Positions 23,701 to 34,827 of a stretch of 64,000 nt of DNA are shown here, piece by piece. The position numbers and the translations under genes are program-made. Source of the stretch: Erpobdella octoculata (lineage: Eukaryota; Annelida; Clitellata; Hirudinida; Erpobdellidae). The notes beneath the pieces are model-generated. The model saw only the letters and a list, made by a program, of their open reading frames with translations, was not told where the DNA came from and did no database searches. The stretch is from positions 33,098,093 through 33,162,092 of the forward strand of contig OZ022238.1 in NCBI GenBank assembly GCA_963978895.1. The letters are read 5' to 3'. Numbering within the stretch: position 1 is the first letter of the stretch; each line of letters starts with the position of its first letter.

Positions 23701-24373
23701 CAACTTGAGCTGCATCTTCGGTTTCGCATGCTATCTCTATTGCTCTTGCAAAAGATAACTCATCGTCATTCATGCGGAACAGAGCTCGGAGAACTGCTTC
23801 ATTGTTGACGAAACATATGAATCTGGTCCTCATTGCTTCGTCTTGTGGATTCTCGATGGAAGCGAAATCACAAGTTGTCGCTGCTTGACGAATTCTTGCC
23901 GCCAACTGGTTGATGGTTTCACCTGGTTCTCGTTTTATTCCGGTCCAGAATTTGTACCTTTCTCGGACGACAAACTTTGATAGGTTAAATTGATTTCCCA
24001 TAAACATTTCGATTTCTTCTATCGTTAAGTCATTCGCTTTCTTTGGCGGTGTTTGCTGACTTGCTAACGTATCAAGAAACTTGTATGTCGACGAGGTTTG
24101 ATTAGTCAAGAAAACTTGAGGTATTTTTCGACCAGGAACCGAATGAGCACCAGTGAAAGTTTCAAACCTTGCCCAGTAATCTTTCCATAATTCTTTCAAA
24201 GGGTCGAAAGCTTCGAAACTGGGAATATTTGTTGCCGATGGTTGTAAACTCAAAATCAACCTCTCCATTTGTTTTATGTGTTCTGCTCGTTCTTTTTCGC
24301 GAAGTCTTTCTTGTTCTGAGCGATATCTCTCTTGCTCAGCGAACAATTTAATTAATTTATCAACTTCAGACAT
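20720..24373 (-). CDS. Gypsy G3 gag-pol polyprotein
   Basis: 1217 residues from an ATG at 24373. Order: coiled-coil-like charged N-terminus (1-45); gag (about 50-230); two CCHC zinc knuckles (CRRCGKDNHTFKEC and CNFCQKKGHLQAVC, about 273-306); aspartic protease (FLIDSGS, Asp about 352); reverse transcriptase with KIDLADAYLQI and the YLDD box; RNase H (SCDASEVGIGAVLF, TDHKPLLALFG, RKTGEHGNADALSRLP); integrase with HHCC finger and catalytic core (LDHAIN, VTDNAPTF, NGAAERL), so the D, D and E positions are all present. The frame is lost after the core because of a 7-A run (plus-strand T run 20818-20824). Gag and pol share one frame, as in Mag-type Gypsy elements. Confidence 0.93.
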   Translation of the reverse strand: MSEVDKLIKLFAEQERYRSEQERLREKERAEHIKQMERLILSLQPSATNIPSFEAFDPLKELWKDYWARFETFTGAHSVPGRKIPQVFLTNQTSSTYKFLDTLASQQTPPKKANDLTIEEIEMFMGNQFNLSKFVVRERYKFWTGIKREPGETINQLAARIRQAATTCDFASIENPQDEAMRTRFICFVNNEAVLRALFRMNDDELSFARAIEIACETEDAAQVAKETVCEKAPSPERTSQIFKVDRRKQKKHTEYHQQHAIDKTPNVPKEKCRRCGKDNHTFKECRFANYICNFCQKKGHLQAVCLKKKRQVQCIFAKDEFVKEHVFTMKGRNPLLQQLTLNSQPFSFLIDSGSRDNFCSRAAWIKLGKPKLQLNDKRYCSATGDDIPTMGTFETDVKLKNSDIQRRVWFNVTKTHDLNLLGFEAIRDMKIDVTALLSKNFSSVQLITETTENHLQNECQLLCSEYSELFDPQLGCLKDVELEIKFKPDSEPIFCKPRTVPFAILEELNSVYDAGIRKGIWIPAQFNHYGTPVVPVRKRIQPNQKKAGLRICGDYSVTINSQLETHRYPMPLPEDLMRKLGGSFCFSKIDLADAYLQIKLAPESQRRLALSTHKGVLLQTRLPFGITSAPGYFQEIMDKLTCDLPGVAVYLDDILVSGTTADEHLRNLRNLFQRLQERGLKCNQRKCVFAQPSVEYLGHRLTRNGIEKGKHVDAVTKMPPPTNVSSLRSFLGSVQFYGKFIKNLSTLTEPLTRLTKKNTPWQWGVKENAVFQHLKDILTNEVSLAHFDPTAPLGMSCDASEVGIGAVLFHRYDDGSERPLYNVSKTLTDTQRRYSQIQKEALSIIFGLQKFHQFLYGRRFILVTDHKPLLALFGPSKRTPVLAADRLARWALTLSQYNYSIEYRKTGEHGNADALSRLPACEDEEFDSTEEDADVSTVCVINTISQQMSDSRLLSKESSKDPVISTVIRFVRDGWPHRIMQPELKLYEKLSDSLSTESGCLLFGARIVIPKKLRGKILELLHTGHFGMQRMKRLARTIVYWPRIDNDIENLSRSCSSCAEQQNKPPKMMNHPWMIPEKPGDRVHLDHAINFFGTNWLVIVDAYSKYPCIHPTSSITAKTTTQFLDEDFAHFGFPHTLVTDNAPTFTSEEFQNWCKERGIIHLSGAPYHPATNGAAERLIQTFKKITHEVCTSSPKSFARFSFAISENALGIWIFPK

Positions 24374-24388
24374 GTCGACTGCGCCAAT

Positions 24389-24559
24389 TGTTGTGTCTTT
24401 CAGAAAACTTTATTCTTTCTAAACACAATATAAATAACAAGAAACATGTAATATTAATACCGCGCAACTCGCAAAACACTAAACAGAACTTTCTCGCAAC
24501 AACTCGGTAGCTAGCTAGGAAGGCGCACCTGACTACACCTGGAGTGTCTCGTCACAACA
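24389..24559 (-). repeat. 5' LTR of Gypsy G3
   Basis: 171 bp and identical by eye to the 3' LTR; followed inward by the primer-binding-like site. Confidence 0.95.
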
Positions 24560-25487
24560 CATGTAATAGTTTCATCTGTATCGGCACGAGAGAGGGCACC
24601 TGCCACGATATTTTCCGAACCACGTATGTACTCAATTGAGCAGACGTATTCCGAGATATATGACAGGTGACGTTGTTGGCGATCAGATTTCGGTGGGGTT
24701 TGACTGTAGAATGCATTCACTAAGAGCTTGTGGTCTGTAAAAACTGCAACAGTACGACCCTCAATAATTGGTTTGAAGTGAACTACTGCAAGGTAGACGG
24801 CTAAACGTTCGCGGTCAAACGCAGAGTAAGAACGTTGAGGCGTAGAGAGACGTTTCGAGAAAAATGCCACTGGTCGAAGTTCGTTCCCGACAGACTGGTG
24901 CAAGGCTGCTCAAACGGCATAGTTTGACGCATCGGTGACGAGGTGAAATGTGTCAGACTTCGGATCAGTGAAGTTCAACTGGATCGCTTGGGTAAGATTC
25001 TCTTTCAATTTCTCGAAAGCTCTGCGTGCATCATCCGTCCATAATAATTTCAAATTTTTACCTTTGCACGATGCAAGAAGTTGATACAGGGGTTCAGCTA
25101 TGTCAGCAAACAAAGGTATAAAGCGTCGGTAAAACCCAATCATGCCAAGAAAACGACGCAAGGAAGCGTAATCAATCGGAATTTCGTAATGTTTAATCGT
25201 TTCAACTTTATTCGCCAGGGGCACAATACCTTTTGAGCTAACTGAATAACCAAGAAAATCAACCTTATCTACCGCAAAAACGCACTTTTCCGACGCAACA
25301 TGCAGCCTGTTATCGCATAAACGATTCATAACAATTTCCAAGTGAATTTTGTGCTCATCTAAATTTTGCGAAGCAATTAGGATATCGTCGATGTATACAA
25401 AAACAAATGATAAATCGCGAAAAATGGAATCCATGAAACGCTGAAAAGTTCGCGGTGCGTTGCAGAACCCGAATGGCATACGCGTGC
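24560..25487 (-). pseudogene. Gypsy G2 RT (second half) and RNase H
   Basis: RT starts at MPFGFCNAPRTFQRFMD (25479) with the active site YIDD (FVFVYIDDILIAS), LGYSVSSKGIVP and SLRRFLGMIGFYRRFIP. RNase H follows: FHLVTDASNYAV, a frame break at 24905, then LRPVAFFSKRLS, VFTDHKLLVNAF and IEYIRGSENIVAGALSR. The usual ADALSR has become AGALSR. It ends where the G3 LTR enters at 24559. The CsRn1-like placement is from motif resemblance. Confidence 0.85.
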
Positions 25488-25519
25488 CAATGTTAACGCG
25501 GTTGCCTTTGCCTTACCCG

Positions 25520-25952
25520 AAACCCAGTTATTTGCAGTAGCAGCTGCCTCGAACTGTCGCTTGTACACCACCATACCACCGAACCATCAAAAGTAGGTAC
25601 TTTCACCTTTTCAGAAGTTGGCGGGTCTGGTGAAAACTTGAACATAGTTTCTCTACGTCCTGTTTCCATTTTTTAGTCTGCATCTCATGTCAGATATTTT
25701 TTCTTGGAAAACATCCTTGAGCTTTGCCATCTCTCTCCTAATGGCATTGTTTTCCTCAGCAACCTCTTCTTTTATTTCCTCCCTCAGCAACAACAGCTGG
25801 TCTTGGAAATCTTTCTTTTGTTGTAGTGATGCTGCCACCTCTGTCCTCAAGAATTTAAATTCATTCATAAGAGTTTCGTCGAGGAGTTTAAACTCGAAGT
25901 AATCCGGGTCCAAGCCTTCTTCAACCAACGCTTTACCGAAACGTTCAAGCAA
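25520..25952 (-). pseudogene. Gypsy G1 gag N-terminal part
   Basis: Begins MLERFGKALVEEGLDPDYFE, continues through a long charged helical (coiled-coil) stretch, then in another frame VPTFDGSVVW and YKRQFEAAATANNWVSG...ATALTLA, the start of a retrotransposon gag core. It breaks off at the junction with G2 RT near 25487. Located just inside the 5' LTR of G1 as expected for gag. Confidence 0.8.
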
Positions 25953-26088
25953 CTCCGACTTCTTCCCTTCTGTGTTGAGATCCCTTTTTTCAATTCTTCG
26001 AGTGTTTTACGAACCATGTTGAATTACAATTACAATAACTGAATAACGGAAAACGAAACATGACACGAGATCCCACTTCTGACACCAA

Positions 26089-26422
<334 letters not shown>

Positions 26423-26939
26423 CTAAAAAAATATTTTGATGAATTTAACATTCCCCATATGACCAGCTGTGGACGTTCGGCATGTTATTAAAAAAATATT
26501 AGTCAGAAACGTAAACGGATAAAAAAAGTCACCCTCCAAATTAAAAACATTGACTGATGAAGACTACCGACTCTCAGAGCTTGCCAGTTGGACACATTTT
26601 GTCCAATATATCCAAGTGTAGCAAAAACTTATGTTATGTTTGAATTAAATTACCTGTAGTCAAAATATACTAAAGAAGTCACATAGTAATAAAATTTACC
26701 AGAGCACAATTTACTTTTAAACATGTTTTGTTCAGCTGTTTTCACGCGTGGCGACAAATTAACGAAATAACTTGGCGTGTGAATTGTAAAATTACTTGCT
26801 CCTTAAAAAGTAAGGAGTTTTCACATCTCATTATCTGTTGGGACATTAACTGTTAGGTTTGCTCTGTTGTAGATCATCTACAGTCTGCTAAGGTTGAAGA
26901 ATTACTATTTCTAGACTGGAAAATGAAAAGGTCAGACAA

Positions 26940-27120
26940 TATTTAATGGAATAACGACTGTGCTTGATGAATATGACCTGTGGTCCTCCATAAAAATGAT
27001 TGTGTCTGACACTACTGCAGCAAACATAGAAACGACTGTGCTCGATGAATATGATCTGTGGTCCTCCATAAAAATGATTGTGTCTGACACTACTGCAGCA
27101 AACATAGAAAAACGTAAGGA
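26940..27120 (+). pseudogene. Fragment of an uncharacterised TE-associated family with an in-frame 78-bp duplication
   Basis: Reads LDEYDLWSSIKMIVSDTTAA twice: two 78-bp units (26 codons) start at 26954 and 27032 and are almost identical. The SDTTAAN motif resembles the DTT(A/S)N segment that precedes FACRHH in the family fragments at 14310 and 50690; this link is from memory of the family and tentative. Confidence 0.45.
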
Positions 27121-27127
27121 TGCTGTG

Positions 27128-27574
27128 TCACTGTTGCCTTTCCACAAAACTGGTCGTTGACTCGTGAGAAAGACGGTTGGCATCGTAGAAAATGTGCCTG
27201 TCTACCAATGGGTGCCTTCTCGGGAGACATCTGTTTTCAAAACATTTCAAAACAACGTCGTGCTGCAGCTGTTCATCGGCGTTGTTCCATTCCATCAAGT
27301 AGTAAATGTTTGTAGCTGATTCACCAAGGGCATTCAACAACAAAGCAATTCGACGGCTTTCTGGAAGCATATCGCCGTCACAAAGACAATAGTAGTTATC
27401 GTAGCTGTTTTTCCAACGACGCCATGTTTCCGCCAAGCTCGAAGAGTTCATATCCATCGCTGGAGGTTGTTTTACCGAATTTACCGTGATGGACGACATC
27501 ACGCCAGACCGACTATTTAAACGTTCTTCCAATAAAGGAAGAATATTTTCCGAGTTTAGCTGCGACTGCGCCAT
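27128..27574 (-). pseudogene. Truncated Gypsy gag
   Basis: 148 residues. The WRRWKNSYDNY segment and the ALLLNALGESATNIYYLM helix are typical of the N-terminal gag domain of Gypsy elements. It lacks the C-terminal zinc knuckle because the element is truncated. Confidence 0.72.
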
Positions 27575-27789
27575 GTCGTGTTCCGAATAAGAAACAAATG
27601 TACAACGATCGAAAGTTTATTAAATAGAGCGGAGTGCACGTGTGCGACAAACAACAACAGAAACCCAAACTTCGTTACAACGAAGACATGAACAACTAGG
27701 TCAAAGATAATGCTAAAATAATTAATATAAAGTGTTAATCAAATAATTATATATTATTAATATAAAATGTTAATTAATTATATACAACA
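27128..27789 (-). mobile_element. 5' end of a Gypsy element (LTR plus gag start)
   Basis: LTR of about 216 bp at 27574-27789 (plus strand TGTCGTGTTCC to TATACAACA), then gag on the minus strand. The primer-binding-like TGGCGCAGTCG overlaps the gag start codon (ATGGCGCAGTCG). Gag reads PPAMDMNSSSLAETWRRWKN, YLMEWNNADEQLQ and ends with SFVERQQ at a stop. Downstream pol is missing; the sequence turns into unrelated DNA below 27128. Confidence 0.72.
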
Positions 27790-28526
27790 GTAATAATTGT
27801 TGTCATTCTGCTTTCAAACTATAAAAATGACAAAAATCGTATAGTTAGACCAGTGTTAGTATTATTCGCTCTATCAGAAAATCTGTTCTATGTCTTATGC
27901 CACTGTAATTTAATTATAGTGCTTGTCGCTGACTGGTAATCAGTATCTGCAGATCAAAGCTTCACATCTTTGTTAAGGAAAGTTGATGGTAGGCCAAAAA
28001 AATGGTAAAAATCTGCGACTGCTATTGATTGCTATCTTCCAAGTTTTTTAGCGTAGGATTAACAGTTATCCTCCTCAAAAAATGTTTCACCCTTTGATCG
28101 CATGTTATTGACCATCAAACGTTGTCTGTCATTGGAGGCTATACGGTCGGAAATGCAAATTGCATTAGTTTTTTTTGGAAATTGCCACAAATATTTAAAA
28201 AAAAATTATTGCAATCTGAGACATTTCTTGATTCTGTGTTTTGCTTATAATGATCTAAATTGTTGTATCATACGTGCTCATCACCAGGCATTGACCTACA
28301 AAGTGTATTATACCTTTTTTTTGTTGTTCAAGAAATCTTGCCCCCCCCCAGTCTTCAACTATTTTTAGAGAATATGTGCGGTGTGTCATCCATGATATAG
28401 TCAGGTAACCTTTCAGTAGAAAGTCCCACTAATTTTGTTAGCAAAACTTATGTGAGAAATTGTGTTTACAAATGAATTTTTGAATTGTTAGCAATAATTT
28501 ATTTAATGTTCATTTTTTATTATTAG
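27790..28526. other. No recognisable gene
   Basis: AT-rich sequence with a weak 88-residue plus-strand frame (28102-28368) that matches nothing I recognise. It contains a run of nine C at 28342-28350. Confidence 0.55.
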
Positions 28527-28794
28527 ATCCAAGGAAAGTTTCAACCGTTCTCGACCAAGTCATTCGCCTTCATCTCAGCCGCACTCACCCAGTCTTCATC
28601 TGAGATCTAAATTATCACCTCAAGTGCAAAGCAACAACAATCTGATGATAGATTCTATTCGACAGAAAAAAAAGTTATCCCAACATAACCTGGAGAGCAA
28701 CCAGCCTGTGGAGCTACAAAAAAGCCGAAATAAATATACCAGCTACGATGATTCAATAAAAATGAATCTGCAAGTACATAGACCATTAGAATGA
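28527..28794 (+). CDS. Possible terminal coding exon of a host gene
   Basis: An acceptor-like tract (T-rich, ending TTATTATTAG at 28526) is followed by 88 open codons and a TGA at 28792-28794. The reading is Ser/Pro/Gln/Asn-rich, beginning SKESFNRSRPSHSPSSQPHS, with no transposon motif and no simple repeat. In such AT-rich DNA, 88 open codons with a balanced composition is notable. No upstream exon, donor partner or clear AATAAA close behind is evident, so this is a candidate only. It could equally be a fragment of an unknown element. Confidence 0.35.
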
Positions 28795-29072
28795 AATTAT
28801 CGAAGCAACATAAAATATAAAAAGCTTTTAATCTTTTTCCAAATTTAGTTCATTAGCTTACTGCAAGATTTGAATCTATTGTATAAAAAGTTTTGTATAA
28901 CAAGTTTTTTGGAGGCAAAACTTACATTGTTACATAAACATTAACTCATAATGGAATACATGTATTTGAATTATTCGAGTGGTCACATCTCAAAATTCCC
29001 TTTAAAATTTAATAACGTAACCGTGGTCATGGGTAATCCGTGAAACAAAAATCCGAGTAAGTTGCGAACAGT

Positions 29073-29370
29073 GTTGGGGAGTAACGCGTTACAAGTAACG
29101 CGTTATTGTAACTTCGTTACAATTTTCGGTAAATAGTAACGTAACGCGTTACTTTTGGAGTAAGTAACGAAGTGACGTAACTTAGTTACTTTTTTTGAGT
29201 AACTGTAGCGTTTTTTCCGTTACATTTTTTTTTCAATTACATTTCTCTAAATTTATTTTCACCGTTTAAAGTTAAATGTTAAATCAAACTTTTCTTTCTA
29301 TGGTCTAGCAACCCATGCTATTTGCTATTTTGGTCTTGTTTATCCTTTTTTGTTATTGAACGCTTAGACC
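29073..29370 (+). mobile_element. hAT-like 5' end with GTAACG subterminal repeats
   Basis: CAGTGTTGGGGAGTAACG at 29073 is a hAT-type terminus; GTAACG/CGTTAC motifs repeat through 29230. The next 130 bp match 55265-55385. The transposase is absent here; the sequence joins a Helitron-like repeat near 29375. Confidence 0.65.
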
Positions 29371-29394
29371 GGTTGATCTACAATTTAGGAAAAG

Positions 29395-30154
29395 AAATTA
29401 AAAATTTAACTTATGGAAATTAAAACTTGAAAAATAATAGTTTGTTTTATAAGTACGAGTTGCGTAACCCGCTCCATGTCTAAAACAGTTTCTTTAAATG
29501 CAATGGTTTTGTCAATATGCCTTAAGATAAATAAAAAAAATGCATTTAGAACAATAAATTAGCAGCAGAACACCAAGATAAAATAAAATAATATCAAAGT
29601 AAAAGTACTTGGTTGTCTTTATTACGGTTTCGACCATATTTCATGGAGCAGAAATTCTGAGTTTTAGATGGCTACCAGAATCGTGTGGAGAGCGAATGAG
29701 AAAACGACCAGGAAGAGGAGAGCAAGCGTGAGCGAGAAAGCGATCCGGAGCGGAAAAGTGACAAGGAGCGGGAAAGCGACCGGGAGCGGGAAGGCGACCG
29801 GGAGCGGAAAGGCGACCGGAAGCGAGAGAAAAAAACGATAGAAAAACCCCCGGGCAAGGCCGTGTACCCCGCTAGTCACGGATAAAATTCCGCTCAGCGC
29901 TTTGATTGGTACCAGAATCGCGTGGAGAACGAGAGAGCGAACGAGAAAGCGACCAGGAAGGAAAAGGAGAGCAAGCGTGAGCGAGAAAGCGATCGAGAGC
30001 GGAAAAGTGACCTGGAGCGGGAAAGCAACCGGAAGCAGGAAAGCGACTGGGAGCGGGAAAGTGACCGATAGCGTAAGAGTAAGCGGGAAGGGAAACAGGA
30101 GCGAGAGAAAGAAACGATAGAAAAACCCCCGGGCAAGGCCGGGTCCCCCGCTAG
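29395..30154 (+). mobile_element. Helitron-like repeat with two tandem 3' ends
   Basis: Two successive G/A-rich minisatellite blocks, each ending in a GGGCAAGG(C/G)-type hairpin and CTAG: at 29872-29875 and 30151-30154. Each is followed by TCACGGATAAAATTCCGCTC. The two units (about 275 bp) are tandem duplicates. The upstream part matches 12190-12480. Confidence 0.65.
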
Positions 30155-30485
30155 TCACGGATAAAATTCCGCTCAGCGCTTTGATTTTTTACATTTAAGA
30201 TGCATATTAAATAGTTAAACAATTATTTTGAACACTTTAACATTTATTTGTCATTTTATTTTATTATTAACTCTTCCTTACTTTTAATTCCTTGAATTGT
30301 ATTATTCCGCGTATCAACACTGTCTTTGAATATCTTAGCTTAAGTTTGGTTTTTAGTAAGTTTTTCTGTAAAAAAAACTTTTTCGTAGTATGTTCTGGTA
30401 ATGTTCTGAGCTTATTCTATTAAACAGTTTTTTAAACTGTGTTTTTACGGGTTTTTATAGAAATCGGCCGATGACGCTATACTAG
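30155..30485. repeat. Dispersed repeat shared with 12654-12985
   Basis: Same sequence with substitutions and a few short indels as 12654-12985, including the segment ending near ACGCTATACT. Confidence 0.75.
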
Positions 30486-30875
30486 AACTCTACTCTCTCA
30501 ATAACAACGGCAATTGCATTGTTATATATTTTGTAAAATAGACGCTTTGACTAAATGAGATTTTCAATTTTATTTGTGGACCGTAAAAAACCATCAGCAC
30601 TTGTAAAATTAAGTGTCAAGACCATCACTCTCAGGAAATCGCCTCCACTGACATAACTTACGACCGCAGAGATATAGTTAGTTAAAGGCTAAAGGGAGAC
30701 ATCGGTACGGTGGACTTGCTTGTTTACCACTTCAATATCGCTCGACCGTACAAAATGTCGAATCGATGACGTTTCACCCGAAAGACGTTTCATCCGAAGA
30801 TAAGACATTTCACCCAAAGATGAGACTTTTCACCCAAAGATGAGACGTTTCACCCGAAGATAAGACATTTCACCC

Positions 30876-31413
30876 ATATATATAGAATAGATATATCGGA
30901 GATGAGCAGCTTTTGAGTGAGATGCCAAGATGGCCTCCGAAAAAACGATTTAGAGTCTTTTGGATCCTTGAATATTCATTATTTGTATTAATCTATTTTT
31001 GGTACGACAGCGGAGACTAAACTCCGGTTTGTAAGAAACAGAAACGTCGATTTCTTATAGCTAAAAGTAGTTGATATGAGCTTTATTTTAATTTAACGCG
31101 ATATCCGACATAAAAAATATACAATTCTAATTTACCGATAACACAGGCGACGTTAAATAGACATAAATAGACCATCGAACTAGAGACTACGCAAATAAAA
31201 TTCAATGTCAACTGAAATTTAAAAAAAAAAATTGTTAATTTTTATAAAGTTAAAAATTTATTTTGTACATAAAAAATTCTTTTTTTTCTATTAAAAAAAT
31301 ACTTGATTAAGTTACTATACGGTTGTAACTATCAGTTCTCCGGTCTACTAGGCTGCCTCGCTAAAAGCCTTCCTACACAACAGGCGGGCCAATATATCTA
31401 TTCTATATATATG
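30876..31413 (+). mobile_element. 538-bp MITE with 9-bp target duplication
   Basis: Terminal inverted repeats of about 21 bp (ATATATATAGAATAGATATA...) and a perfect 9-bp duplication ATTTCACCC (30867-30875 and 31414-31422) made from one unit of the host minisatellite. The interior is non-coding. A second, inverted copy lies at 18-555. Confidence 0.88.
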
Positions 31414-31984
31414 ATTTCACCCAAAGATGAGACGTTTCACCCGAAGATAAGACATTTCACCCGAAGGTCGTTTCACCCGAAAGACGTTTCAACCGAAAAT
31501 AAGACGTTTCACCCAAATATTTCTTTTGCCTGAACATTGGTTAACTAATTGAAAAGTTGCTTGGGTGGAGGGCTGGTTGCTGGGGCAGTTATAAAACCAA
31601 TGTAACCACGACCAATTTAATTTAAATTCATGTAATTTGTTGAAATATAAATTTTCGACATTTTTTGATAGGTATAGGTACGCAATGATTAAATATTATA
31701 ATTAACATATTAATTAGTATTCTGACATTAAAGTTCAAAAGAATAGAGTCAAACTAAAATTATATTTAATAGACCGGAAAATGTTTGTGTTTCAATTGAT
31801 CATTGATCAGTCTTTTCAAAGAAAGCCCGTGACTTTATAACATAATAACAAGTTCATTATATTATAATCGGGTAAAATGCGGCTTGCAGCTTAAACGATT
31901 GCACAAAGCCAAGCTTATGATGACCATTATATATCTCATTTTATAAACTGCTAGTTGTCAAGTCATAACCACCAACTGTCTGTT

Positions 31985-32260
31985 GAGCATATGACCATTA
32001 CGGAAAGAGTAGTAAATAAGTTGAGACTTGGGATGTTATAGTTGGCTGACTTAATTTTATAATCTCCTAGTTGGCATATGACCATTACGGTATGAGTAGT
32101 AGATAAGCTGAGACTTGAGATACGTTATAGTTGACTGACCTTATTTTATAAACTGCTTGTTGGCATATGACCATTACGGAAGGAGGAGTAGATAAGTTGA
32201 GACTTGAGATGTTATAGTTGACTGACCTTATTTTATAAACTGCTAGTTGGTATATGATTA
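31985..32260. repeat. Three tandem copies of an 87-89-bp unit
   Basis: CATATGACCATTACGG begins units near 31989, 32076 and 32165. Moderately diverged; non-coding. Confidence 0.85.
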
Positions 32261-32739
32261 TTGCAGATTATGAATTGATTGTTTTTTAATGAAATTTCCT
32301 GCCTTTTTCAAAAATGTTTCATTGTTTGGGCGTGTCTAATTTTTGGATTAAATGTCTTATATTTGGATGTAATATTTTATTTTTAGGTAAAACGTTTTAT
32401 CTTTGGGCAAAACGTCTATCGGGTGAAACGTTTTTCGAGTGAAGCGTCTTATATTCGGGTGAAAAGTCTTGCCTTCGGGGGAAACGTCTTTCATTTGGAT
32501 GAAACTTCTTTCGGGTGAAAAGTCTTTTTGGTGAAACGTCCTGGTACCCAAAATGTCTCCACCCAGCCGAACAGGAAGTAATTGCACTTGTCCTATCAAT
32601 AGTATATATCAATGTCGGATTCATTTGAACCGCTTTGTTCCTATTGGTCCAGGCTCATGCCTTATTACCGCTGAACTCTTAAGCTTGACTCCTACTATAG
32701 AGAAGGAGCTACTGGGGTTAACACCAAGATTCACTACAA

Positions 32740-34815
<2,076 letters not shown>

Positions 34816-34827
34816 AAAATATAACAA

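Larger units (their letters stand above)
19822..24559 (-). mobile_element. Gypsy G3 (Mag-like), near-intact, identical LTRs, CATGT target duplication
   Basis: 4738-bp minus-strand element with 171-bp LTRs at 19822-19992 and 24389-24559 that appear identical base for base. A 5-bp duplication CATGT flanks it (19817-19821 and 24560-24564). Next to the 5' LTR is a primer-binding-like TTGGCGCAGTCG, with the gag start codon only a few bases beyond; a purine run (TTGTGGGAAGG) precedes the 3' LTR. It carries a single gag-pol frame broken once in a homopolymer. This is the youngest level of the nest, lying inside G2, which lies inside G1. Confidence 0.95.
18969..25487 (-). mobile_element. Gypsy G2 (CsRn1-like), 5'-deleted, inserted in G1 and split by G3
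   Basis: A 3' LTR of about 379 bp (18969-19347; plus strand begins TGTAGTCGCTG and ends ACACCACA) is followed by a polypurine run (GGGGGGAC on the minus strand). Next come an integrase C-terminal segment (19468-19806), the inserted G3, then RNase H and RT (24560-25487). The 5' LTR, gag, protease and first half of RT are missing: RT residues MPFGFCNAP join directly to G1 gag ATALTLA near 25487, so a deletion removed the 5' part together with some G1 gag. Confidence 0.82.
30760..32548. mobile_element. MULE-like non-autonomous element with GTTTCACCCGAA minisatellite termini
   Basis: A perfect 9-bp duplication CAAAATGTC flanks the element (30751-30759 and 32549-32557). The left end is a tandem array of a unit around GACGTTTCACCCGAAAGA (30768-31520, interrupted by the MITE); the right end is the inverted array (32370-32545). 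Between them lie AT-rich DNA and three 87-89-bp repeats. No transposase. Without the nested MITE it is about 1.25 kb, similar in plan to the element at 1248-2311. Confidence 0.8.

Noticed and set aside
28102..28368. 88-residue plus-strand ORF
   Set aside because: Low-complexity, hydrophobic, no match, and crosses a long C run; likely chance.
30896..31420. Host gene or promoter in the unique-looking block near 30900-31400
   Set aside because: The block is duplicated in inverted form at 18-555 with terminal inverted repeats and a 9-bp duplication; it is a MITE.
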